The translations under genes were made by a program, and so were the position numbers. Shown piece after piece: positions 1 to 7,162 of a stretch of 16,451 nt of DNA. Positions within the stretch are counted from its first letter, which is position 1. Each line of letters opens with the position of its first letter. The DNA comes from AL-N1 sp039178835 (GTDB lineage: Bacteria > Chloroflexota > Chloroflexia > Chloroflexales > Roseiflexaceae). Location of the stretch: contig JBCDFA010000154.1 in NCBI GenBank assembly GCA_039178835.1, positions 1 through 16,451 on the forward strand, in the 5' to 3' direction. The notes under the pieces were generated by a model that saw nothing but the letters and a program-made list of their open reading frames with translations, was not told the origin of the DNA and did not search any database.

Positions 1-10
1 AATATATTAA

Positions 11-426
11 GATGATGAACTGACTCGAGTTGAGCAGGAATTTCATCACGAATATGCCCAATTTTTGCCTTTCTACGTTACCAACAACGAAGCATGTCTA
101 CACGTCAAACGAGATGGGGTATGGAGCACACATAGCACCATGGCTATTGTAGAAACGAAGGCAGTTTAAATCAAAACCGACAGAAATAGACGAACTTCCG
201 ACATTCATTGAAGCGCTGCGAATACTCCAGAGTCACTATGCAAATTATGATACTGCTGGAAAACAGGACAGATTCGCTGCTCTATCGGTTGCTAATCTTG
301 AAGCGTTTATACCATTTAATACGAAAGCAGCACGTCAGGATGAAGCTGTTCGAATCATCAAGTGTTGACTGCAATGATCTTATCGAAAACCGGATCTACA
401 AAATAGAGAGAATGTTGAGAACATGA
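11..426 (+). pseudogene. Frameshifted ORF of unknown family (3' part of a gene)
   Basis: Three successive reading frames each look protein-like and hand over to each other by +1 shifts. The first (11-169) reads about 52 codons and stops with TAA at 167-169. The second is open from 153 to a TGA at 366-368 and contains residues such as IDELPTFIEALRILQ. The third runs to the TGA at 424-426 and ends in DLIENRIYKIERMLRT. The first handover lies near a TTTAAA run at 165-170, the second between about 340 and 365. Joined, they give roughly 135 residues with no start codon at the beginning, so the 5' end is outside the window or lost (TAA at 8-10). The last codons overlap the start of the next gene as ATGA, the layout of a translationally coupled operon. 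Product not recognised. Decay is the simplest reading; sequence error is possible. Confidence 0.5.
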
Positions 427-887
427 TCATCGGAGAAGAAAATTATCCCCTGGGCAACTTGGCAATGACATCAGTACTATTGTTGTATTATCACATCGTC
501 AAAAGTGGTGGTATTAGCAACGATGAAACTGTCTATATTGACACACAATTTAATCCATATAACTTTTTAGACGTGGTCGTTGATGAAAACTATCAAACTG
601 ACATTGATCAACAACTGATTAGAGAAGGGGCTATTGTTTATCTTGTATGTGATTTGAATGACATGATATCGGAGTATGAAGATTCATATCTGGAGCAATT
701 GATTGCTCAACATATCTTTTCTGCTTACACTAATGGTCTCCTTTCTGCAATCCCTGAGGTAAATGAACTGATAAGGTTAGTATCGAGCGGGCCCAGCTTC
801 GATAACGATGAATATAGCAGCATACTAAAGACCATCTACAGCAAATATGTGGTGGCAACGTTTCACAAATTAGCATCCGATGCCTAA
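423..887 (+). CDS. Hypothetical protein, 154 aa, translationally coupled to the upstream broken ORF
   Basis: An intact acidic 154-residue protein starting MIIGEENYPLGNLAM, with a hydrophobic stretch near residues 18-25 (LLLYYHIV) but no convincing membrane helix or signal peptide. I do not recognise the family and see no catalytic motif. Its ATG overlaps the TGA of the preceding ORF (ATGA, 423-426). There is no clear Shine-Dalgarno, so it probably depended on translation of that ORF, which is now frameshifted. Base composition is more AT-rich than the housekeeping genes further right, which suggests accessory or acquired DNA. The arrangement of a small protein coupled behind a larger one resembles middle components of multi-gene accessory (for example defence) operons, but no partner ATPase or nuclease follows, so this is only a thought. 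Little else can be said. Confidence 0.6.
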   Translation: MIIGEENYPLGNLAMTSVLLLYYHIVKSGGISNDETVYIDTQFNPYNFLDVVVDENYQTDIDQQLIREGAIVYLVCDLNDMISEYEDSYLEQLIAQHIFSAYTNGLLSAIPEVNELIRLVSSGPSFDNDEYSSILKTIYSKYVVATFHKLASDA

Positions 888-1041
888 TGCATGCTTCAAC
901 TGGCTGTCAGTGCGTGATGTAATCCACATGTTGGATTTGAATTGCTACTATGTGTTCACACACACCAAGAGCAGAGTAGTTTCGCCATGGCAACTACTAC
1001 TGTCGCAATGTCAATATTGAGACAACCACAAAGATTGATAG
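888..1041 (+). other. Degenerate stretch without a supportable gene
   Basis: No intact ORF with a start signal or recognisable protein is present. One frame contains AMATTTV near 985-1005. This could be the decayed middle of the kinase that continues at 1042, but stops interrupt it (TGA 1036-1038, TAG 1039-1041 in the kinase frame) and the match is too weak to annotate. Confidence 0.3.
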
Positions 1042-1385
1042 CTTCCCACAGACAGATGGGCTGCGACCCTCTTTCAACAATATCCCGCAGACATTATGGC
1101 AATTGGTCTTGGCTCAGGTGGTGCTTATTTGGCAATACGTGATCCATCCATCCGTGTGCAGGTTCCTGCTGTCGTGACACGCCCAATTGTGCAGACTGGC
1201 GGTGCAGGAGATGCTCTGTTTGTAGCTTTTCAGCATCGCTATCTGAATACCAAAGCCCCGTACAATCACTGCACGCTGCGACCCTCTTCGCCTCATACAA
1301 AATTGGTACTGCCGGATCAGGTGAAGGGTTCCTCACATACCATCAACTTGAGGGACTTGTAAAGACACGATACGGAGCAATGTGA
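1042..1385 (+). pseudogene. PfkB-family carbohydrate kinase, C-terminal remnant, frameshifted
   Basis: The conserved C-terminal half of a PfkB/ribokinase-family sugar kinase is readable in two frames. The first (from 1042) gives WAATLFQQYPADIMAIGLG, then a TRPIVQTGGAGDALFVAF segment. This is the family's signature with the GAGD catalytic-base Asp at 1198-1212. After about codon 1260 the match jumps to another frame (1269-1385) reading LHAATLFASYKIGTAGSGEG and ending KTRYGAM-stop at 1383-1385. A one-base deletion near 1260-1263 explains the jump. The N-terminal substrate-binding half is absent or unrecognisable and in-frame stops lie just upstream at 1036-1041. The family phosphorylates sugars or nucleosides with ATP; this copy cannot make an active enzyme as written. 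The family call from the GAGD region is secure; the substrate is unknown. Confidence 0.8.
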
Positions 1386-1577
1386 TTCAAAAACATTATC
1401 ATGCGAAGCGATATCATAAGATGACTTACCTGTTAGCAACATCCCCCCTTTCTAGCATAGCTTCAGACACTTAGATACTTCTTACTCAAATGCTGACATC
1501 TATTCGATAGAAGGATACCGGGCTCCCATACAGCCTGAAGCTCTATGAAAAGGTATCATAGCAACCTCTCGTGTAAC
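1386..1577. other. Intergenic, no gene seen
   Basis: About 190 bases after the kinase remnant with frequent stops in all frames, no stable hairpin followed by a T-tract, and no RNA gene that I can recognise. It leads into the promoter at 1578-1606. Confidence 0.5.
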
Positions 1578-1606
1578 TTGACGACCCTTTTACGCTCATC
1601 TATAAT
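1578..1606 (+). promoter_or_regulatory. Housekeeping-type promoter of the LOG-like gene
   Basis: TTGACG (1578-1583), a 17-base spacer and a perfect TATAAT (1601-1606): 11 of 12 consensus bases at ideal spacing. Transcription should start near 1613, leaving a leader of about 90 bases before the ATG at 1705. No strong Shine-Dalgarno is visible before that ATG. This is the best-matching promoter in the window. Confidence 0.75.
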
Positions 1607-1704
1607 AGCGCTGCTCACGAACCCGTACTCGAATAGGCCTGTGCGGCATCTCTGTGAGCAATGACGCGACACCAGTCTAGGAAGAGTCTGGTCCTCGATT
1701 ACAT

Positions 1705-2190
1705 ATGTCAGTCTTGCGTAGTACACAAACGATAATTGCTGTCTGTGGGGCAGGGCACTGTGACACTGATCTGACTGCATTGGCGGAGGCGGTAGGACAG
1801 AAGATTGCAGAAGCCAATGCAATGCTGATCTGTGGTGGGCTTGGAGGAGTTATGGCAGCCGCGTGCCGTGGTGCACGACTCGCCAATGGGGTGACCGTTG
1901 GTGTATTACCAGGTGCTGATCGCCATGCAGCAAACCCTGACGTACTGATCCCAATTGCAACTAACATGGGGCAAGCTCGTAATGTGGTTATCGTCCAGAC
2001 GGCTGATGTAGTGATTGCTATCGGGGGTGAATATGGGACGTTATCGGAAATTGCGTTAGCGCGAAAGCTCGGTCGTGCCGTGATCGGGCTACGTAGCTGG
2101 GCCTTGGGAGACGAGCATACGATTGTCGCAGATAATCCAGATGAGGCGATTGCTCTTGCGCTACAACATGCGCTTCATCATTCATCATAG
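1705..2190 (+). CDS. LOG-like protein (TIGR00725 type)
   Basis: 161 residues with a single Rossmann-like domain of the LOG/lysine-decarboxylase-like superfamily. The N-terminus IIAVCGAGHC (about 10-19) is the first strand and nucleotide loop. ICGGLGGVMAAACRGA (about 42-57) is the second glycine-rich loop. GQARNVVIV and the signature IGGEYGTLSE (about 106-115) complete the phosphate-binding site; the family usually has GGGYGT or PGGxGT, so Glu109 replaces a Gly. Characterised LOG proteins cleave cytokinin riboside 5'-monophosphate or related nucleotides to free base plus ribose 5-phosphate. The compact TIGR00725-type bacterial members, which this resembles in length and motif, are uncharacterised, so activity here is inferred. 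Cytoplasmic, single gene, driven by the promoter at 1578-1606. No good Shine-Dalgarno precedes the ATG. Confidence 0.88.
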   Translation: MSVLRSTQTIIAVCGAGHCDTDLTALAEAVGQKIAEANAMLICGGLGGVMAAACRGARLANGVTVGVLPGADRHAANPDVLIPIATNMGQARNVVIVQTADVVIAIGGEYGTLSEIALARKLGRAVIGLRSWALGDEHTIVADNPDEAIALALQHALHHSS

Positions 2191-2231
2191 TGTATTCATA
2201 CCACTTCTCATTCCACTCTTACTACACTATG
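2186..2231. repeat. Inverted repeat after the LOG-like gene
   Basis: CATAGTGTA (2186-2194) and TACACTATG (2223-2231) are perfect 9-base arms around a 28-base loop, overlapping the stop codon of the LOG-like gene. No T-tract follows, so it is at best a weak 3'-end structure. The remainder up to 2356 shows no clear promoter. Confidence 0.3.
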
Positions 2232-2356
2232 TGTTCGAATCAGATATCTATCAGGGAAGTCTCAGATGACTATCAGTGAGTGACTGGTAACCAGAGAGAG
2301 TTTGATTCGTTCAATGTAGCAGAGAAACATTCGACTTCGTTACATAACTAACAACT

Positions 2357-2361
2357 AGGAG
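2357..2361 (+). promoter_or_regulatory. Shine-Dalgarno deciding the start of the first hydrolase
   Basis: AGGAG ends six bases before ATG 2368-2370 but only three before TTG 2365-2367. The ATG is therefore preferred over the TTG one codon upstream. Confidence 0.75.
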
Positions 2362-2367
2362 TTTTTG

Positions 2368-4146
2368 ATGTTCAGACGTGCCTTTGCTGCTCTACTTGCA
2401 TTTGTCATTCTGGGAAGTCTTGTATTACTTCCCCAGTCCGGTCAGGCGGCACCATCATCACCTGAGCAAGTACCGGAAACCCGCCCACCTTTTACCGCTC
2501 GTTTTTATGAGGAAACTGGACATACCGCCCGCAACTCATTCCATGTCTTCTGGCAAAATACGCCAAATGCGCTGTTTGTCCTGGGGTACCCCATCTCTGA
2601 GCCATTTATCGAAGAGAGCTTCACCAACCCCGGTGAATATTATCGCGTTCAATACTTTGAGCGTGGCGTCCTCGAAGAGCACCCAGACAATTACGGGACC
2701 CCCTTCTACATTCAGGGTCGCCTGATGGGGAACGAAATTATTAAGGGACGTGAGAGTGAAGAGCCGTTCCAGGAAGTTGCTGATCCTGGTAACGGGACCT
2801 ACGACTCCGTTACAGGCCATACACTCAGCAACAGCCCAGCGCCATTCCGCAGCTTCTGGCAGAACAATGGTGGCCTGGCTGTCTTTGGCCGCCCACTCTC
2901 TGAGCAATTCCAGGAAGTTAACGAAGCCGATGGTGAGACCTACTGGGTCCAGTATTTCGAGCGACAACGCATGGAATGGCATCCTGAAGAGGCAGATCCA
3001 CAGTATCGTGTTCTCCTTGGTTTATTAGGAAATGAGTACCGCGATGCCAACCATCAGGCGAATACCGCCTTTGATCGCACCTCTGGACCGGTCGCAGAGC
3101 AGCCCTCCGGAAACTTTGCCTATGGTTTCAATGCCATTCTGTATGGTCAGGGAAGCCCGTGGCAAGATCGTCAACGGGTGCTCCAACTCTCGAAGAACGC
3201 CGGGGTCTATTGGATTCGTCAGCAGATCCGCTGGATGGACCTCCACGACCGATCAGGACAAATCTTCTGGGGCGAATTAGACCAGATTGTCGCAGATGCA
3301 GATAGTGAAGGCGTCAACTTGCTATTTAGTGTTGTCGCTTCTCCGAGCTGGGCTACGGCCAACGGGCGCAATGGTTTGCCGTCACCAGAACACTTCGATG
3401 ACTTCAACTACTTTATGGGTGAAATGGCTGAACGCTACGAAGGAAGAGTACAGGCCTATCAGATCTGGAATGAGCAGAATCTGGCCTGGGAGAATGGCGG
3501 ACGGGTTGCTAGTGCAGATCTCTACATGGACGTACTAGTAGGCGCGTCACAAGCAATTAAGGCTGCTGACCCTGATGCACTGGTGGTAGCTGGTGGCCCT
3601 GCCTCGACCGAAACCAACCGTGCCGACATTGCGTTGAGCGATATCACCTTTGCCCGCCAGATGTTCGCAGACCCACGCTTCCGTGAGCATGTCGACATCA
3701 TGAGTGTTCATCCCGGTGGCGCCTCCAACCCACCACGCACCATGTGGCCAGACAACCCCGGTCCAGGACCAAACTTTGTGACCAGCCGTGAATTCTACTT
3801 CCGACGGGTTGAAGACATCCGCGCCGTCATGGTTCAGCAGGGGCTGAGCGACATGAACATCTGGATTACCGAATTTGGCTGGGCTACACGAAACAATACA
3901 CCGGGATATGAGTTTGGCAACAACATTTCATTTGACGAGCAGGCCGCCTGGGTTGTGGAAGCATTCCAGATGGGCAGCCGCGAGTACGATTACATAACAG
4001 GAATGTTTCTCTGGCAGCTTAACTTCGCAGTGCCATGGCGCTATGAGGGCAATGAACTGCACGAACAAGCCTCATATGGCGTCATCAATGGCGACTGGAG
4101 TCCACGGCCTTCCTACTACGCCATTCAGGGAATGCCCAAAGACTAA
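2368..4146 (+). CDS. Secreted clan GH-A type glycoside hydrolase with two N-terminal surface repeats
   Basis: 592 residues. A Sec signal peptide (MFRRAFAALLAFVILGSL..., cleavage after about GQA, residue 28-29) exports it. Two related repeats follow, about 42-123 and 145-223. Each carries W-Q-N, an LG/FGxPxSE/EPF element, VQYFER, a HPE/HPD element and a final LxGxLxGNE, a module common in Chloroflexota extracellular proteins and of unknown function. From about 252 to the end lies a TIM-barrel hydrolase: WIRQQIRW, YQIWNEQNLAW with the likely acid/base Glu369, HPGG...NPPRT, and WITEFGWAT with the likely nucleophile Glu502. The Glu pair after strands 4 and 7 is the hallmark of clan GH-A retaining hydrolases (GH5, GH39 and relatives). 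Family and substrate cannot be assigned; a plant or exopolysaccharide glycan is likely. The next gene is its paralogue. A terminator follows at 4166. Confidence 0.85.
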   Translation: MFRRAFAALLAFVILGSLVLLPQSGQAAPSSPEQVPETRPPFTARFYEETGHTARNSFHVFWQNTPNALFVLGYPISEPFIEESFTNPGEYYRVQYFERGVLEEHPDNYGTPFYIQGRLMGNEIIKGRESEEPFQEVADPGNGTYDSVTGHTLSNSPAPFRSFWQNNGGLAVFGRPLSEQFQEVNEADGETYWVQYFERQRMEWHPEEADPQYRVLLGLLGNEYRDANHQANTAFDRTSGPVAEQPSGNFAYGFNAILYGQGSPWQDRQRVLQLSKNAGVYWIRQQIRWMDLHDRSGQIFWGELDQIVADADSEGVNLLFSVVASPSWATANGRNGLPSPEHFDDFNYFMGEMAERYEGRVQAYQIWNEQNLAWENGGRVASADLYMDVLVGASQAIKAADPDALVVAGGPASTETNRADIALSDITFARQMFADPRFREHVDIMSVHPGGASNPPRTMWPDNPGPGPNFVTSREFYFRRVEDIRAVMVQQGLSDMNIWITEFGWATRNNTPGYEFGNNISFDEQAAWVVEAFQMGSREYDYITGMFLWQLNFAVPWRYEGNELHEQASYGVINGDWSPRPSYYAIQGMPKD

Positions 4147-4165
4147 GTAGTAGACCTCAACCAAG

Positions 4166-4210
4166 AACCAGGAGCCAGTGCTTTGTTTATGCAAAGTGGC
4201 TCTTGGTTTT
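4166..4210 (+). terminator. Terminator after the first hydrolase
   Basis: AACCAG-GAGCCA (4166-4177) and CTTTG (4181-4185) pair with CAAAG (4192-4196) and TGGCTC-TTGGTT (4197-4208), with one G-U pair and a three-base bulge, around a six-base loop. Only four T's follow (4207-4210), so it may be partly leaky. Confidence 0.65.
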
Positions 4211-4296
4211 CACATCTGATGCAAACAATTGGATCTACTCGCTGTAACATCCTTCCCATATAAGCAATCCTTCAGTATTGCCTCAGATTGGTATGT

Positions 4297-4325
4297 TTAT
4301 CACTGCGTCTACTTTCGTGTACAAT
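4297..4325 (+). promoter_or_regulatory. Probable promoter of the second hydrolase
   Basis: TTATCA (4297-4302), a 17-base spacer and TACAAT (4320-4325), about 55 bases before the start codon. The -10 matches 5 of 6 and the -35 4 of 6. Together with the terminator at 4166 it suggests that the two paralogous hydrolases are transcribed separately. Confidence 0.5.
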
Positions 4326-4365
4326 AACGATGTTGGATTCAATAAGAATCCGATCATATATAAAT

Positions 4366-4370
4366 AGGAG
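4366..4370 (+). promoter_or_regulatory. Shine-Dalgarno of the second hydrolase
   Basis: AGGAG lies three bases before GTG 4374 and nine before GTG 4380. The second GTG gives the more usual spacing and a cleaner signal peptide beginning MNKRSARLR. Confidence 0.6.
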
Positions 4371-4379
4371 AAAGTGATC

Positions 4380-5735
4380 GTGAACAAGCGTTCTGCACGC
4401 CTACGAACAGCCGCAATGCTTGGTGTGCTCATACTGTTACTACCGATTATTGCGGCTTGTACCGGCGGATCTACTGCCGAAAATACAGATACATTACCGA
4501 CTGCTGACATTGCAACAGCAGAGCCGGAAGCAGAAGTTGAACTCAATGAGGAACCTGCGACAGAAGAAGAGACGAACGAAGAGCCAGATGCCACAGAGGG
4601 AGAGCAGCCTGCTGATGAGCCTGTCGCAGCAGATTTGACCTTCCCCTTGCGGACACCCTATCTTGAAGTCGGGGTCGTCAGCCATCTCTACTACACCGAC
4701 CGTGAGCGCATCTTGACCCTGGCAGACGCCGCTAGCTTTGACTGGGTACGCCAACAAATCTCGTGGGCCGACATTGAAGGGCCCAATCCTGGCGAATATG
4801 CATGGGATGAGGTAGACAACATTATCAATGATGTCGCAGCCCATGGCGAACTCAAGTTGCTAGTGAGCGTGGTACGCTCACCTGAATTTGAAGAACCACT
4901 GTATAACCCAACCGGTGGATTACCTGATGATCCTACAGCCTTTGGTAACTTTATCCAGGCCATGGCAGAACGCTATGGGAACAAGATCGATGCCTACGAG
5001 ATCTGGAATGAGCCAAATCTCGCATGGGAAAACGGTGGTAGGGTCGTTCCTGAAGATGCTGGTACGTATGTTGAGTTACTCATCGAGTCCTTCAATCGTA
5101 TCAAGGCTGTTAGCCCGGAAGCATATGTGATTGCGGCACCACCTTCCTCTACAGGAGTAACCGATCCGGCAAACGCAGTGGCAGATGAAACCTACTTCCG
5201 TGAAATGTATTCATATCGTGATGGTATCATCAAGGATTACTTTGATGCACAGGGAGTCCATCCGGGCGGTTCGGCCAATCCACCGGACACACTCTTCCCG
5301 GAGAATCCGAGCACTGCTGATGGCTGGACCACCGATCCGACATTCTATTTCCGCCACATCGAAAACATCCGACGCTTTATGGTTGAAGAAGGTGTTGGCG
5401 ATCATCAGATGTGGGTAACAGAATTTGGCTGGGCCACCGAAAACAACACCCCTGGCTATGAGTTTGGCAACCAGACCTCACTGGAAGAGCAGAACGAGTA
5501 TATTCTTGGGGCCATCGAGCGAACGTTTACCGAGTATGTTGATGAAAATGGTGAGCCGTGGGTCGGCGTCATGTTCTTGTGGAATATGAACTTTGCCGTA
5601 TTAAAAGGCGCTGAGGGCGAGCCGCTCCACGAGCAGGCATCCTTTGGTATCCTCAACCCAGACTGGAGCCCACGGCCATCGTTTCTGGGGCTACAGGGCT
5701 ATCTTCCACAACTTCATGAGCGACAGGGTCGCTAA
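4380..5735 (+). CDS. Lipoprotein glycoside hydrolase, clan GH-A type, paralogue of the preceding gene
   Basis: 451 residues from the preferred GTG. A lipoprotein signal peptide (n-region MNKRSARLR, hydrophobic core, lipobox IAAC with Cys27) predicts lipid anchoring. A very acidic Thr/Glu/Ala-rich linker (about 28-83) spaces the enzyme from the membrane. The TIM barrel runs from about 85 to the end: WVRQQISW, YEIWNEPNLAW with acid/base Glu211, HPGG...NPPDT, and WVTEFGWAT with nucleophile Glu348, closing with PDWSPRPSFLGLQGY. These blocks match the upstream hydrolase closely, including GYEFGN after the nucleophile, so the two are tandem paralogues; this one lacks the N-terminal repeats. Probable role: trimming of a glycan at the cell surface while the secreted partner acts in the medium or matrix. 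Substrate unknown. Terminator at 5766. Confidence 0.85.
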   Translation: MNKRSARLRTAAMLGVLILLLPIIAACTGGSTAENTDTLPTADIATAEPEAEVELNEEPATEEETNEEPDATEGEQPADEPVAADLTFPLRTPYLEVGVVSHLYYTDRERILTLADAASFDWVRQQISWADIEGPNPGEYAWDEVDNIINDVAAHGELKLLVSVVRSPEFEEPLYNPTGGLPDDPTAFGNFIQAMAERYGNKIDAYEIWNEPNLAWENGGRVVPEDAGTYVELLIESFNRIKAVSPEAYVIAAPPSSTGVTDPANAVADETYFREMYSYRDGIIKDYFDAQGVHPGGSANPPDTLFPENPSTADGWTTDPTFYFRHIENIRRFMVEEGVGDHQMWVTEFGWATENNTPGYEFGNQTSLEEQNEYILGAIERTFTEYVDENGEPWVGVMFLWNMNFAVLKGAEGEPLHEQASFGILNPDWSPRPSFLGLQGYLPQLHERQGR

Positions 5736-5765
5736 GACAAACAACAAACAAGTCATAAAGTGCAG

Positions 5766-5800
5766 GGGACGTTCCATCAAACGTCCCTTGTTGTTTTTTC
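5766..5800 (+). terminator. Rho-independent terminator after the second hydrolase
   Basis: GGGACGTT (5766-5773), six-base loop, AACGTCCC (5780-5787), then a T-rich tail TTGTTGTTTTTT. A textbook terminator. It shows that the GTG at 5760 cannot be the start of the next gene. Confidence 0.9.
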
Positions 5801-5813
5801 CATCATAGGTATC

Positions 5814-6821
5814 ATGAGACATATGGACAAACAAACATTCCTTAAAGATTTCACAGCATGCATACAGCAACAGGATATGCACTATATTCGTGACAAACTA
5901 TGCAACGATGTATTTGCTCATCCCGATAGTGCTACACGATTACGTCTCCTTGACGAGACAGGTCTCTTGACACAGATTATTCCTGAATTGGAGCCAGCAC
6001 GCACGACCGATCAGCCACGCATTCATTTTTTGCCAGTCCTAGCACACTCTCTGGAGGCAGTAGCAGCGGTTGAATGGCTGTTTGGGCAGATACAGATGAA
6101 CGAGCACGATTATTCCGCACAAATACCTGTCGCATTAGAGCACTTTCCTGAACTCTGTTACGAGAGTGTCTATACAGAATCTTTATGTAGGCATTTTCGT
6201 CAAACATTCGATAGTGGACGCTCACGGGCAGTTGTCTTTAAATTTGCCACCTTGCTGCACGATGTTGCAAAGCCTGAGACCAAACAAGAGAAGCCTGATG
6301 GCGGAGTAAGTTTTCACGGTCATCAAACGATTGGGAGCCATACAGCACGAGATGTGGCACACCGATTGGGCTTTGATGAAGAGGAGGCTGCCTATGTTGG
6401 GATGATCGTTCATGAGCATATGCGCCCAGGGCAACTGGCACATATGGACGAGATTTCCGCACGCGCAGTCCGACGATTTTTTCAATCCACCAACGGTGCA
6501 GGACCAGATGTGTTACTCCACATGCTTGCTGATCATATGGCAACGCGTGGGCCACTGCTTGATGTGCACAGTTGGCTTACCCAAGCAGTGTGGGTTGATG
6601 CAATGCTCTACACTATCTGGGGCGACATAACAAATCGACCCGCGCCATTCATTGACGGCAGCGATCTGATGACAGCGCTGGATTTATCACAGGGTCCACT
6701 GGTGGGGCAGCTACTCAAAGTCATTGATGCTGCACAGACACGTGGAGACATCACCTCACGTGACGAGGCACTGGCGCTAGCACGCCACACACTTCAATTA
6801 CAACAGCATAATGATAGTTAG
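5814..6821 (+). CDS. HD-domain protein resembling a CCA-adding enzyme body without its catalytic head
   Basis: 335 residues from ATG 5814; ATG 5823 is an alternative. A longer reading from GTG 5760 would start inside the terminator hairpin and is rejected. Residues about 35-80 (RLRLLDETGLLTQIIPEL, then H..PVLAHSLEAV) match the helical region just before the HD domain in the tRNA nucleotidyltransferase/poly(A) polymerase family. The HD domain has His149-Asp150 (LLHDVAKP), FHGHQTIGSH (His168, His170) and MIVHEHMRPG (His200, His202), giving a full set of metal ligands. The nucleotidyltransferase head with its GG and DxD motifs is missing, so it should not add CCA. A metal-dependent phosphohydrolase or phosphodiesterase is the inference; the substrate is unknown. 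Cytoplasmic, and its 3' end converges with the small gene at 6833. Confidence 0.78.
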   Translation: MRHMDKQTFLKDFTACIQQQDMHYIRDKLCNDVFAHPDSATRLRLLDETGLLTQIIPELEPARTTDQPRIHFLPVLAHSLEAVAAVEWLFGQIQMNEHDYSAQIPVALEHFPELCYESVYTESLCRHFRQTFDSGRSRAVVFKFATLLHDVAKPETKQEKPDGGVSFHGHQTIGSHTARDVAHRLGFDEEEAAYVGMIVHEHMRPGQLAHMDEISARAVRRFFQSTNGAGPDVLLHMLADHMATRGPLLDVHSWLTQAVWVDAMLYTIWGDITNRPAPFIDGSDLMTALDLSQGPLVGQLLKVIDAAQTRGDITSRDEALALARHTLQLQQHNDS

Positions 6822-6832
6822 AACAAGAAGAG

Positions 6833-6982
6833 TTACATCTTCTGTTTGACGTGAATTTCTTCGGTAGGGCGACGTGTTTCTTCTCTAAGAATGTTATTAT
6901 CACGATCTAAATGTGGCAACAAAATAATTGTCAAAACAATCATTAAAAAGAGAAAAACACCTGCCAAACTACTCAAAAGCAT
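6833..6982 (-). CDS. Small single-pass membrane protein, 49 aa
   Basis: A 49-residue ORF beginning MLLSSLAGVFLFLMIVL. It has one hydrophobic helix at about residues 2-23, followed by a charged, hydrophilic C-terminal tail (DRDNN, REETRRPTEE, ending KQKM). A strong Shine-Dalgarno AGGAG (plus-strand complement at 6989-6993) sits six bases before the ATG, which is the main reason to believe it. The size and one-helix design fit a small membrane accessory subunit or regulator; the family is not recognised. It lies downstream of the response regulator on the same strand with a 180-base gap, and ends 11 bases from the end of the HD gene. Its own promoter is not clear. Confidence 0.6.
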   Translation of the reverse strand: MLLSSLAGVFLFLMIVLTIILLPHLDRDNNILREETRRPTEEIHVKQKM

Positions 6983-7114
6983 GACGCTCTCCTACTCATA
7001 ATCACACAAGTCATACACTGTGCACTGTAGGATAGTACACATTTTGTGGCCTTAGCACAATGATGCAAAAATGATAAACGGCTGAGATGTTGTATTTGAG
7101 GGCAACTGGAAAGA

Positions 7115-7143
7115 GCACCGCCAACTTTGTGTCGATACGGTGC
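7115..7143 (-). terminator. Weak hairpin after the response regulator
   Basis: GCACCG and CGGTGC (7115-7120 and 7138-7143 on the plus strand) can pair around a 17-base loop about 20 bases past the regulator's stop on the minus strand, followed by TCTTTCC. Short stem, long loop: a weak terminator at best. The rest of 6983-7162 shows nothing else I can support. Confidence 0.25.
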
Positions 7144-7162
7144 ACACTGTCGTATAATTCCA

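Noticed and set aside
160..172. Programmed frameshift at TTTAAA in the first ORF
   Set aside because: No heptameric slippery site plus downstream structure is evident, and a second shift follows 190 bases later, so decay or sequence error is more likely.
423..887. Middle component of an ABC-three-component-like defence system
   Set aside because: The size and ATGA coupling are suggestive, but I see no recognisable motif and no ATPase gene beside it.
942..1142. 66-residue ORF on the plus strand
   Set aside because: No Shine-Dalgarno, unlikely composition, and it overlaps the kinase remnant in another frame.
5760..5813. GTG start giving an 18-residue longer HD protein
   Set aside because: The codons lie in the terminator hairpin and its T-tract; ATG 5814 is the sensible start.
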